Assembly: GCF_002237655.1 (NCBI RefSeq)
Contig: NZ_NOKT01000012.1
Span: 124,001-188,000, forward strand
Origin: Streptomyces sp. XY006
Lineage (GTDB): Bacteria > Actinomycetota > Actinomycetes > Streptomycetales > Streptomycetaceae
Length of the DNA stretch: 64,000 bases
Reading direction: 5' to 3'
The translations under genes were made by a program, and so were the position numbers. Below the pieces are notes generated by a model. That model saw only the letters and a list, made by a program, of their open reading frames with translations, was not told where the DNA came from and ran no database searches. This document shows positions 8,749-16,803 of this stretch, piece after piece. How positions within the stretch are numbered: the first letter of the stretch is position 1; every line of letters starts with the position of its first letter.

Positions 8749-9579
8749 GTGCCCGACTCCCGTGTGCCGCGCCGGCGGCGCTACCTCGTCTGCGAGCCCA
8801 GACACTTCGCCGTGCAGTACGCGATCAACCCCTGGATGCACCCCGACGAACCCGTCGACGTGATCAGGGCCCTGGACCAGTGGCAGGCGCTGGTCGACAC
8901 CTACCGTGCCCACGGCCATACCGTGGACAGTGTGAAACCCGTTCCCGGCCTGCCCGACATGGTCTTCGCCGCGAACGCGGCGGTCGTGGTCGACGGGCGC
9001 GTCTTCGGCTCGCTCTTCCACGCGCCCGAGCGCCGTCCCGAGTCCGTGCCCTACGAGGCGTGGTTCAAGACGGAGGGCTACGAGGTCTATCACCCCGAGG
9101 CGGTCTGCGAGGGCGAGGGCGACCTGGTGCCGGCCGGGCGCTGGATCCTCGCCGGGACGGGCTTCCGCACGACCCGGGAGGCCCACAGCGAGGTGCAGGA
9201 GTACTTCGGCGTACCGGTGATCGGGCTGACGCTGGTGGATCCGTACTTCTACCACCTCGACACGGCGTTGTTCGTCCTCGACGACGAACGCGACGGGAAC
9301 ATCGCCTACTACCCCGAGGCGTTCTCGCCGGGCAGCCGCGAGGTGCTGGCCCGGCTCTACCCGGACGCGGTGCTCGCCACCCGCGAGGACGCGATGGCGT
9401 TCGGGCTCAACTCCGTCTCCGACGGGCGCCACGTCTTCATCTCACCCGGGGCGACGGGCCTGGCCGCGCGGCTGGCCGACCGCGGCTACGTGCCCGTCCC
9501 CGTCGACCTGTCCGAATTCCACAAGGCCGGGGGCGGCATCAAGTGCTGCACCCAGGAGATCCGGGAGATCCGCTCATGA
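8749..9579 (+). CDS. ddaH: Dimethylarginine dimethylaminohydrolase (DDAH)
   Basis: 276-residue amidinotransferase-superfamily enzyme that would hydrolyse N-omega-methylated arginines to citrulline and methylamines. Visible active-site features: the N-terminal NPWMHPDEPVD, FAANAAVV, the catalytic His in DPYFYHLDTALF and the nucleophile Cys266 or Cys267 in GGIKCCTQEI near the C-terminus. GTG at 8749 is preceded by GGAGGG with 8-nt spacing; earlier in-frame starts read through a non-coding-like stretch. Its stop overlaps the ATG of rocD by 4 nt, so the two are translationally coupled. Arginine deiminase-like activity cannot be fully excluded, but the length and motifs fit DDAH. Confidence 0.9.
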   Translation: MPDSRVPRRRRYLVCEPRHFAVQYAINPWMHPDEPVDVIRALDQWQALVDTYRAHGHTVDSVKPVPGLPDMVFAANAAVVVDGRVFGSLFHAPERRPESVPYEAWFKTEGYEVYHPEAVCEGEGDLVPAGRWILAGTGFRTTREAHSEVQEYFGVPVIGLTLVDPYFYHLDTALFVLDDERDGNIAYYPEAFSPGSREVLARLYPDAVLATREDAMAFGLNSVSDGRHVFISPGATGLAARLADRGYVPVPVDLSEFHKAGGGIKCCTQEIREIRS

Positions 9580-10829
9580 CCGCACCCGTCACCACCCGTG
9601 GCCCGCAGGAGACCCCCGGTCCGCGGGGCGGCCGCGGCTCGGAGGAACTCATCCGCGCGGAGGAGCCGGTCCTCGCGCACAACTACCACCCGCTGCCCGT
9701 GGTCGTCGCCCGCGCCGAGGGCACCTGGGTGGAGGACGTCGAGGGCCGCTGCTACCTCGACATGCTGGCGGGCTACTCGGCCCTCAACTTCGGCCACCGG
9801 CACCCGGCGCTGATCGAGGCCGCCCACCACCAGCTCGACCGGCTGACCCTGACCTCGCGGGCCTTCCACAACGACCGGCTCGCGGAGTTCGCCGAGCGGC
9901 TGGCCGCGCTGACCGGGCAGGACATGGTGCTGCCCATGAACACCGGCGCGGAGGCGGTGGAGAGCGGGGTGAAGGTGGCCCGCAAGTGGGCCTACGACGT
10001 CAAGGGCGTCCCGGCGGACCGGGCCACGATCGTGGTGGCGGCGGACAACTTCCACGGCCGGACGACGACGATCGTCAGCTTCTCCACGGACGAGACCGCG
10101 CGGAGCGGCTTCGGGCCCTTCACGCCGGGGTTCCGGATCGTGCCGTACAACGACCTGGCCGCGCTGGAGGCGGCGGTCGACGAGACGACGGCCGCGGTGC
10201 TGATCGAGCCGATCCAGGGCGAGGCCGGGGTGATCATCCCCGACGACGGCTACCTGGCGGGCGTGCGGGAGCTGACCCGCCGCAGGGGCTGTCTGTTCGT
10301 GGCGGACGAGATCCAGTCCGGGCTCGGCCGGACGGGCAGCACGCTGGCGGTGGAGCACGAGTCGGTGGTGCCGGACGTGCTGCTGCTGGGCAAGGCGCTG
10401 GGCGGCGGCATCGTGCCGGTGTCGGCGGTGGTCGGGCGCCGGGACGTGCTCGGGGTGCTGCACCCGGGCGAGCACGGCTCGACGTTCGGCGGCAACCCGC
10501 TGGCGGCGGCGGTCGGCACGGCGGTGGTCGAGCTGCTGGAGACGGGCGAGTTCCAGCGCCGGGCGGCCGAACTGGGCGTGATCCTGCGCGAGGGCCTGGC
10601 GGGCCTGGTCGGCAAGGGCGTGGTCGGTTTCCGCTCGCGCGGGCTGTGGGCGGGCGTCGACGTCGATCCCGCGCTCGGCACCGGCCGCGAGATCAGCGAG
10701 CGTCTCATGCGCGAGGGGATCCTGGTGAAGGACACCCACGGCTCGACGATCCGCCTGGCACCGCCGCTGACCATCACCGGCGAGGAGCTCCGGGAGGCGC
10801 TCGGGGCCCTGGAGAAGGTCCTCGGATAG
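9576..10829 (+). CDS. rocD: Ornithine--oxo-acid aminotransferase
   Basis: 417-residue class III PLP aminotransferase converting ornithine and 2-oxoglutarate to glutamate semialdehyde and glutamate. Motifs: LDMLAGYSALNFGHRHPALI, PMNTGAEAVESGVKVAR, DNFHGRTTTIVSFS, VLIEPIQGEAGVIIPDDGY and the PLP lysine K273 in LLLGKALGGGIVPVSAV. The ATG at 9576 overlaps the ddaH stop as ATGA, and the residues before it in the same frame are a shadow of ddaH. Together with ddaH and the Lrp regulator this looks like an arginine/ornithine catabolic unit feeding glutamate or proline. Confidence 0.95.
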   Translation: MTAPVTTRGPQETPGPRGGRGSEELIRAEEPVLAHNYHPLPVVVARAEGTWVEDVEGRCYLDMLAGYSALNFGHRHPALIEAAHHQLDRLTLTSRAFHNDRLAEFAERLAALTGQDMVLPMNTGAEAVESGVKVARKWAYDVKGVPADRATIVVAADNFHGRTTTIVSFSTDETARSGFGPFTPGFRIVPYNDLAALEAAVDETTAAVLIEPIQGEAGVIIPDDGYLAGVRELTRRRGCLFVADEIQSGLGRTGSTLAVEHESVVPDVLLLGKALGGGIVPVSAVVGRRDVLGVLHPGEHGSTFGGNPLAAAVGTAVVELLETGEFQRRAAELGVILREGLAGLVGKGVVGFRSRGLWAGVDVDPALGTGREISERLMREGILVKDTHGSTIRLAPPLTITGEELREALGALEKVLG

Positions 10830-10972
10830 GCGGGCCGGAGGCTGGTCCCGGGCGGGCGGCCGCCCGGGACCGGCCTCCCCGACCGGACCTGCACAAGCCG
10901 CCCCCTCTCACCGGAAGGGTGAAGATGGGGGCAAGAGGTGGTAGACCACTCTCAGCGACAGAGAGGTCGGCC

Positions 10973-13432
10973 GTGGGCGCAGACGAGGAGTACGGCACTG
11001 CCCGGCAGCGGTTCGACGTGGCCGACGCGGCGCCGCTGTTGCTCGATCCGCAGGGCGTGGTGACGGCCTGGACCGACGACGCCCGGCGCCTGCTGGCGTA
11101 CCCGGCCGCCGAGGCGGTGGGCCGCAAGCTCGCCGATCTGCTGGCCGACGAGGACGCGCAGCGGGTGCCGGACCTGGTCGAGCGGTGCCGCAGGGACGGC
11201 GGCTGGCGGGGACTGCTGACGGCCCGCCACAAGAACGGGCGGCCGGTGCGGGTCGCCGCCCGGATCGCCCCGGCGGAGGAGGCACACGGCGGCTCCCGCT
11301 GGCTGGTGCTGCTGTCGGAGCTGGCCGGCGCACCCGGCTGGGACATGAGCCGTACGGTGCTGGAGCGGATGGTGTCGGACGCTCCCGTCGGCATCGCCAT
11401 CGTGGACACGGACCTGCGGTTCGTGTGGTCCAACGCAGCCCTGGAGCAGTTCGGCGGCGGACCGGCGGCGCGCCGGCTCGGACTGCGGTTCGCGGACGTC
11501 CAGCCGGGGCTGGACGGGCAGGCGGTCGAGGCGCAGATGCGGCACGTGCTGGAGACGGGCGAGCCGGTCGTCGGCTACGAGCACGTGGGGCATGTGCGGT
11601 CGGCGCCCCTGCGGGAGACGGCGCACATGCTGTCCTTCACCCGGCTGGAGGACGACCGGGGCCACCCGATAGGCGTCTACTACACGGTCGTGGACATGAC
11701 CGAGCGGCACCGGGCCCGGCAGCGGCTGGCGCTGCTCGACCGGGCCGGTGAGTGCATCGGCCGCAGCCTGGACCTTATGCGCACCGCGCAGGAACTGGCC
11801 GACGTGGCGGTGCCGGGACTGGCCGACTTCGCCTCCGTGGACCTGCTGGACACGGTGCTGCGCGGCGGCGAACTGTCGCCCGGGCCGCTCCCGGACACGG
11901 CGGAGCCGGTGGCGCTGCGCCGCGCGGGCCACCGGGCCGCGGACGAGGACCTGCCGGCCGTCGTCGTCCCCGTCGGGGACACGGCCACCTACCCGGCCGG
12001 GTCGCCCCCGGTCCGCTGCCTGACCTCGGGCCGGTCCTGGCGGGCGGAACGGCTCGACCCGTCGTCCAGGGACTGGACCACCGACGCCCCGGGCGGCCGG
12101 CGGGCCACCTTCCGGGAACTGGGCCTGCACAGCGTGCTGACCGTGCCGATCCGGTCGCGGGGCACCACTCTGGGCCTGACCAGCTTCTTCCGCCGCACCC
12201 ACCGGGAGCCCTTCGACGCCGAGGACCTGCGCCTGGCGGAGGACCTCGTCGCCCGCGCGGCCGTCTGCCTGGACAACGCCCACCGCTACACCCGCGAGCG
12301 GGACGCCGCGCTCGTCCTGCAGCGCAGTCTGCTCCCCCACCGGCTGCCCGAGCAGGACGCCGTCGAGGTGGCCGCGTGCTACCGGCCGGCGGACGAGCTG
12401 ACCGGCCTGGGCGGCGACTGGTACGACCTCATCCCGCTGTCCGGGGCGCGGGTCGCGCTCGTCGTGGGCGAGGTGCCCGGGCACGGCATCGACGCCGCGG
12501 CGGCCATGGGGCAGTTGCGGACCGCCGTGCGGACGCTGGCCGCGCTGGATCTGCCGCCCGAGGAGGTGCTGGCGCACCTGGACGACCTGGTGGCGCGGTC
12601 GGCGCGGGAGGACGGGGCCGAACCGGACGCGGCGGGCGCCGACGGCGGGCGGTCCGTGGGCGCCGGATGCCTGTACGCCGTCTACGACCCGGTCGACGGC
12701 GGGTGCGCGATGGCCGCGGCGGGCCAGCCCGCCCCGGCGGTCGTGCGGCCGGACGGTTCGGTCACGTTCGTCGATCTCCCGCAGGGCCCGCCGCTCGGCG
12801 TGGGCGGCCCGCCCTTCGAGGCGGTCGAGCTGACCCTGGCGGAGGGCAGCACGCTGGCCCTGCACACCGACGGGCTGCTGGCCCGCAGCGACACCTGGGC
12901 CGTCGACGCCGGCCGCGAGCGGCTGCGCCGGGCCCTGGAACAGGCGGGTCCGCTCGACGCGCACTGCAGAACCGTGGTCGACGCGCTGGTACCGGCCCGT
13001 CCGTACGACGACGTGGCCCTGCTGATGGCCCGGACGAAACGTCTCGGCAGCGGGCAGGTGGCGGTCTGGGAGCTGTCCAGCGACCCGGCCGTCGTCGCCG
13101 AGGCCCGCCGCACGGCGACCCGGCAGCTGGCGCGCTGGGGCCTGGACGAGCTGGTGTTCACCACCGAGCTGGTGGTGAGCGAGCTGGTCACCAACGCCAT
13201 CCGGTACGGCGACGGGCCCATCCGGCTGCGGCTGATCCGGGAGCGCGCCCTGGTGTGCGAGGTCTTCGACAACGGCGCCACCGCGCCCCATCTGCGCCAT
13301 CCCCGCACGACGGACGAGGGCGGGCGCGGGCTGCTGCTGGTCTCCCAGCTCACCCAGCGGTGGGGCACGCGCTTCATCCCCGACGGGAAGATCATCTGGG
13401 CCGAGCAGCCGCTGACGGGCGTCCCGGAATGA
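10973..13432 (+). CDS. PAS-PAS-GAF-SpoIIE phosphatase with C-terminal RsbW-like ATPase
   Basis: 819-residue regulatory protein: PAS (about 15-115), PAS (about 130-240), GAF (about 255-430), PP2C/SpoIIE phosphatase (about 455-670) and HATPase_c anti-sigma-like kinase (about 690-815; SELVTNAIRYG and GGRGLLLVSQL). Such proteins control anti-anti-sigma factors by opposing phosphatase and kinase activities. In the phosphatase the first metal Asp is D482 (GGDWYD), but the canonical GDVxGHG motif reads GEVPGHG, with Glu500 in place of Asp. GTG at 10973 has GAGAGG 6-7 nt upstream; an ATG at 10925 is possible, but the intervening codons (AGA, CCA, TCA, ACA) look non-coding. No sigma factor gene is adjacent, so the target is unknown. 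Confidence 0.9.
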   Translation: MGADEEYGTARQRFDVADAAPLLLDPQGVVTAWTDDARRLLAYPAAEAVGRKLADLLADEDAQRVPDLVERCRRDGGWRGLLTARHKNGRPVRVAARIAPAEEAHGGSRWLVLLSELAGAPGWDMSRTVLERMVSDAPVGIAIVDTDLRFVWSNAALEQFGGGPAARRLGLRFADVQPGLDGQAVEAQMRHVLETGEPVVGYEHVGHVRSAPLRETAHMLSFTRLEDDRGHPIGVYYTVVDMTERHRARQRLALLDRAGECIGRSLDLMRTAQELADVAVPGLADFASVDLLDTVLRGGELSPGPLPDTAEPVALRRAGHRAADEDLPAVVVPVGDTATYPAGSPPVRCLTSGRSWRAERLDPSSRDWTTDAPGGRRATFRELGLHSVLTVPIRSRGTTLGLTSFFRRTHREPFDAEDLRLAEDLVARAAVCLDNAHRYTRERDAALVLQRSLLPHRLPEQDAVEVAACYRPADELTGLGGDWYDLIPLSGARVALVVGEVPGHGIDAAAAMGQLRTAVRTLAALDLPPEEVLAHLDDLVARSAREDGAEPDAAGADGGRSVGAGCLYAVYDPVDGGCAMAAAGQPAPAVVRPDGSVTFVDLPQGPPLGVGGPPFEAVELTLAEGSTLALHTDGLLARSDTWAVDAGRERLRRALEQAGPLDAHCRTVVDALVPARPYDDVALLMARTKRLGSGQVAVWELSSDPAVVAEARRTATRQLARWGLDELVFTTELVVSELVTNAIRYGDGPIRLRLIRERALVCEVFDNGATAPHLRHPRTTDEGGRGLLLVSQLTQRWGTRFIPDGKIIWAEQPLTGVPE

Positions 13433-13500
13433 TGCCCGGGTGAGGTACGCCCATACCGTGCGAAACTGGTGTGATTCCCGGCATCGGTGAGGCGGCGGCC

Positions 13501-14739
13501 ATGACGAATTCGGTGATCGACTACGCGGCGATGTTCCAGTGCCTGCCCGGCATGGTGGCGCTCCTGACGCCCGAGCTGGTGTACGCGGACGTCAACGAGG
13601 AGTTCGTGCGGGGCTCCGGCCGCTCCCGGGAGCAGCTGATCGGCCGCTACGTGTTCGACGTCTTCCCGGACAACCCCAACGACCCGGCCGCGACGGGCAT
13701 GCGCAATCTGGAGGCGTCGCTGTACCGGGTCCTGGCCACCGGCGAGCGCGACGCCATGGCGCTGCAGCGCTACGACGTCGAGGATCCGGACCGCCCCGGG
13801 GAGTGGGCGGAGCGCTACTGGAGCCCGGTGAACGCGCCGGTGCTCGGCCCCGACGGGAAGGTGCTGCTGATCGTGCACCGCGTCGAGGAGGTCACGGAGC
13901 TGATCCGGGCCCGGGGGCGCGCAGGGGGCCGCAACAGCCGCGCGCGGGTGCTGGAGGCGGAGCTGTACACCCGCGCCCGTGAGCTCCAGGAGCTCAACGA
14001 GCGGCTGCGCCAGGCGCACTCCCGGGAGCGCGAGGTGGCACTGGCGCTGCAGGAGGCGATGCTGCCCGCCCGACGCCAGGTCAGCCGCCACCATCGGGCC
14101 GCGGTCCGCTACCGCCCGGCCGTCGGCGCGCTCAACGTCTGCGGTGACTGGTACGACCTGGTCGAACTGGTCGACGGCCACCGGATCGGGGTGTCCGTGG
14201 GGGACGTGGTCGGGCACGGGCTCGCCGCCGCCGGCGTCATGGGGCAGCTGCGCAGCGCGCTCAGCGCGGCCTCCCGGGTCGCCGCGGGCCCGGCCCAGGC
14301 GCTGGACGTGCTCGGGCGCTACGCCCACGTGGTCGACGGTGCCGAGTCGGCGACGGCGGTGACGACCTTCATCGACTTCGAGCGGCAGACCATCACCTAC
14401 AGCAGCGCGGGCCATCCACCGCCGGTGCTGGTCCAGCCCGACGGCCGCACCCGGTTCCTCGACCAGGCCACCGACACACCGCTCGACGCCCGGCCCGATC
14501 CGATCCCCCGGCCCCAGGCCGAGACCGTGTTCACGCCGGGCACCACGCTGGTGCTCTACACCGACGGGCTGATCGAACGGCGCCGTGAGGACATCGACGC
14601 GGGTCTGGCCCGGCTCGCCGACGCCCTGCGCCGTCACCGCGACCAGGACCCCGAGACCCTCGCCGACACCGTCCTGCTGGAACTGCTGCCGTCCGGCGGC
14701 GCCACGGACGACACGGCGCTGATCATCGTGCGGCTGTGA
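13501..14739 (+). CDS. PAS-domain PP2C/SpoIIE serine phosphatase
   Basis: 412-residue protein with an N-terminal PAS domain (about 5-140), a coiled-coil linker (about 150-185, RELQELNERLRQAHSRERE) and a PP2C-type phosphatase domain (about 185-412). Metal-binding motifs are intact: CGDWYD, SVGDVVGHG and the C-terminal GATDDTALIIV. Acts on phosphorylated anti-anti-sigma factors in related systems. The ATG at 13501 is preceded by GGTGAGGCGG; an in-frame GTG at 13471 would add 10 residues. It follows the larger multidomain phosphatase by 68 bp, so the two may be coregulated, but both targets are unknown. Unlike its neighbour it lacks the ATPase domain. Confidence 0.9.
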   Translation: MTNSVIDYAAMFQCLPGMVALLTPELVYADVNEEFVRGSGRSREQLIGRYVFDVFPDNPNDPAATGMRNLEASLYRVLATGERDAMALQRYDVEDPDRPGEWAERYWSPVNAPVLGPDGKVLLIVHRVEEVTELIRARGRAGGRNSRARVLEAELYTRARELQELNERLRQAHSREREVALALQEAMLPARRQVSRHHRAAVRYRPAVGALNVCGDWYDLVELVDGHRIGVSVGDVVGHGLAAAGVMGQLRSALSAASRVAAGPAQALDVLGRYAHVVDGAESATAVTTFIDFERQTITYSSAGHPPPVLVQPDGRTRFLDQATDTPLDARPDPIPRPQAETVFTPGTTLVLYTDGLIERRREDIDAGLARLADALRRHRDQDPETLADTVLLELLPSGGATDDTALIIVRL

Positions 14740-14742
14740 CCG

Positions 14743-15198
14743 TCACATCCGGGTCCTGCCGTGGTCCAGCAGGCGCACCCGGTCCACGTTCTGCCGGTCC
14801 TCGGCGTCCGTGCTGGGCACTGCCCCGAACCAGGCGTCGAGGATCTCCTTGAGCAGCGGCTCGGACGTCAGCCGGAGGCTGAGCGCGAGCACGTTGGCGT
14901 CGTTCCAGCGGCGGGCACCGTCGGCCGTGTAGGAGTCCGTGCACAGGGCCGCCCGGATTCCGGGCACCTTGTTGGCTGCGATCGAGGCGCCCGTGCCGGT
15001 CCAGCAGCACACCACGGCCTGGTCGGCCGTCCCGTCGGCGACCTCGCGGGCCGCGGCCTCGGAGCACACCGCCCACTGCGGGTCGTCCCCGGGGCGCAGA
15101 GCGCCGTGCGGGCGCACCTCGTGTCCCCGGTCGCGCAGCGCGGCCACGAGGGAGCGGGCGACGGGCTCGTCCATGTCCGAGGAAACAGAGATCCGCAT
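14743..15198 (-). CDS. RpiB/LacA/LacB-family sugar-phosphate isomerase
   Basis: 151-residue protein of the ribose 5-phosphate isomerase B fold. It starts MRISVSSDMDEPVARSLV and has the RpiB active-site loop VCCWTGTGASIAANKVPGIRA with the Cys expected as catalytic base, followed by the NDANVLALS motif. The start at 15198 matches the family N-terminus. It is isolated: convergent with the phosphatase gene (3 nt between stops) and divergent from plsC. Whether it acts on ribose 5-phosphate or another sugar phosphate cannot be decided; Streptomyces usually have another RpiB-like gene. Confidence 0.88.
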   Translation of the reverse strand: MRISVSSDMDEPVARSLVAALRDRGHEVRPHGALRPGDDPQWAVCSEAAAREVADGTADQAVVCCWTGTGASIAANKVPGIRAALCTDSYTADGARRWNDANVLALSLRLTSEPLLKEILDAWFGAVPSTDAEDRQNVDRVRLLDHGRTRM

Positions 15199-15518
15199 GC
15201 TTCGCAGGTTACTCGGCGGGGCCGCAAGAACCAGCGGCCGGACAGGGAGCCGTCCGTATCGCGCCATGCGCGGCGTTCGGCTTGCCGGTCACTCGTACGG
15301 AGCAGCACGCTGGTCCCGCGATACTCCCCGGCCGCACGGGCACCACCGGACACACCCTGCTGACTGACCGTCAGTCAAAGCGTGAAGGATCGGCGCGGTC
15401 CTGCCGCACGAGGTGCCCGGTGACTGCCCCTGCACCTACACTGGCACCCCACGACATGCCGGTTGACCTGCTGGAATGCGGCGGTTGAGTCCACCGCCAG
15501 AGTCGAGGAGCGCCCGCT
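15199..15518. other. 320-bp divergent intergenic region rpiB-like / plsC
   Basis: Separates the two divergent genes. It holds the perfect 17-bp palindrome at 15361-15377 (listed separately). No convincing ORF, RNA gene or terminator was seen, and no promoter hexamers could be assigned with confidence. Confidence 0.5.
15361..15377. promoter_or_regulatory. Perfect 17-bp TetR-type operator palindrome
   Basis: TGACTGACCGTCAGTCA: 8-bp arms TGACTGAC and GTCAGTCA around a single central base. The form is typical of TetR-family operators, including several that control fatty acid metabolism. It sits 142 bp upstream of the plsC start. No TetR gene is adjacent, so the binding protein must be encoded elsewhere. 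Confidence 0.6.
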
Positions 15519-16235
15519 TTGTTCTACTACCTGCTGAAATACGTGCTGCTGGGGCCGCTGCTGAGACTGGTCTTCCGGCCTCGAATAGAGGGTCTGGAGC
15601 ACGTGCCGGCGGAGGGCGCCGCGATCATCGCCGGCAATCACCTGTCGTTCTCGGACCACTTCCTGATGCCCGCGATCCTCAAGCGGCGCATCACCTTCCT
15701 CGCCAAGGCCGAGTACTTCACGGGCCCGGGCGTCAAGGGCCGTCTGACGGCCTTCTTCTTCCGCAGCGCGGGGCAGATCCCGGTCGACCGCTCCGGCAAG
15801 GACGCCGGCCAGGCGGCGATCCGCGAGGGCCTCGGCGTCCTGTCCAAGGGCGAATTGCTCGGCATCTACCCGGAGGGCACCCGCTCGCACGACGGCCGGC
15901 TCTACAAGGGCAAGGTCGGTGTCGCGGTGATGGCCCTGAAGGCCGGCGTCCCGGTGGTGCCCTGCGCGATGATCGGCACGTTCGAGGCCCAGCCCCCGGG
16001 CAAGGTCATCCCCAGGATCCACCCGGTCGTGATCCGTTTCGGCAGGCCGCTCGACTTCTCCCGCTACGAGGGCATGGAGAACGAGAAGGCCGTCCTGCGC
16101 GCCATCACCGACGAGATCATGTACGCGATCCTCTCGCTGTCCGAGCAGGAGTACGTGGACCGGTACGCGGCAGTGGTGAAGGCGGAGGAGGCCGCAGCGA
16201 AGGAGCGCAGGTTCCCGCGCATGCCCCTGAGGTGA
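15519..16235 (+). CDS. 1-acylglycerol-3-phosphate acyltransferase (PlsC family)
   Basis: 238-residue lysophosphatidic acid acyltransferase-type protein for phospholipid synthesis. The hallmark acyltransferase motifs are present: NHLSFSDHF (catalytic HX4D), KAEYFTGPG, and the acceptor-binding GIYPEGTRSHDG, followed by VPVVPCAMIGT. A hydrophobic N-terminal segment (YYLLKYVLLGPLLRLVF) suggests membrane attachment. The start is TTG at 15519, with GAGGAG 8 nt upstream and no alternative start before the conserved region. The C-terminus is an Ala/Glu-rich helix. A perfect TetR-type palindrome lies upstream, hinting at lipid-responsive control. The exact acyl acceptor is not shown. Confidence 0.9.
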   Translation: MFYYLLKYVLLGPLLRLVFRPRIEGLEHVPAEGAAIIAGNHLSFSDHFLMPAILKRRITFLAKAEYFTGPGVKGRLTAFFFRSAGQIPVDRSGKDAGQAAIREGLGVLSKGELLGIYPEGTRSHDGRLYKGKVGVAVMALKAGVPVVPCAMIGTFEAQPPGKVIPRIHPVVIRFGRPLDFSRYEGMENEKAVLRAITDEIMYAILSLSEQEYVDRYAAVVKAEEAAAKERRFPRMPLR

Positions 16236-16293
16236 CCGCTGCTGCCGGCAGAAGGCGTTCCCGGGGCCGGGCGGGGCGATCTACGGTCGCGGC

Positions 16294-16680
16294 ATGAGAC
16301 GTGCTGAGGTGATCGGGGCGGGCGGACAGACCGGCCGGCCCACGGTGGCAGCGCCGGCCCGGGACGGCTGGGCAGTGACGGCCGCCTCCCGCGGCGGCGG
16401 CCGGGACGGGGACTGGCCCGGGTAAGTCCGCGCCGCGCGGCTCGACCGCTAGTACGACGCGGCATTGGGGCGCTGATCGGCGATGGCCGCGACCCGCTGG
16501 GCCAGGTCGTCGCCTACGGGGCGGGCCCGGCGTGCACGGCGGTTGACGGCCCTGGCCGGCCGCGTCGGCTCGGCGGTCGTCGTCTCCACGGTTTTGGTGT
16601 ACGAGGAGGGCGCGGGCCGCGGCTTCGACCCGCCGGGACGGCCGGGCGGCCTCCCCGGCCCCGGCCGGTCGACGGAACCT
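16294..16680 (+). pseudogene. Decayed NAD-dependent epimerase/dehydratase
   Basis: The region encodes fragments of an NAD(P)-binding Rossmann protein in shifting frames. It begins MRRAEVIGAGGQTGRPTVAA (glycine-rich dinucleotide loop) with an in-frame TAA at 16423. Further on, a second frame reads ALIGDGRDPLGQVVAYGAG (about 16454-16512), and a third reads RRLTALAGRVGSAVVVSTV then VYEEGAGRGFD (about 16535-16630). Read together, these are the first ~115 residues of an epimerase interrupted by two stops and at least two frameshifts; the rest of the gene is missing. It lies in the 568-bp gap between plsC and tap. Confidence 0.7.
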
Positions 16681-16683
16681 GTA

Positions 16684-16713
16684 CGGGCTCTCGCCTCGGA
16701 AGGCGAGAGCCCG
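16684..16713. terminator. 13-bp perfect hairpin, bidirectional terminator candidate
   Basis: CGGGCTCTCGCCT (16684-16696), tetraloop CGGA, AGGCGAGAGCCCG (16701-16713). Perfect 13-bp stem just beyond the epimerase remnant; it may be the original terminator of that lost gene or serve the convergent tap gene. Confidence 0.6.
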
Positions 16714-16765
16714 TCGGCGCTGAGCTCGAGCCGGCGTGTGGCTCGGGGAGCGGGGTGGTGTGGGT

Positions 16766-16795
16766 GAGGGGCGGTCGGGGGTCCGGCCGCCCCTC
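16766..16795 (-). terminator. Hairpin terminator of tap
   Basis: GAGGGGCGG (16766-16774) and CCGCCCCTC (16787-16795) with a 12-nt loop, beginning 8 nt past the tap stop on the minus strand. A perfect 9-bp GC stem. Confidence 0.6.
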
Positions 16796-16803
16796 TTTCG
16801 CCG

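Noticed and set aside
9986..10972. N-terminal extension of the PAS-GAF phosphatase over rocD
   Set aside because: The extension is an out-of-frame Gly/Arg/Ala-rich translation of rocD; the real start is after rocD.
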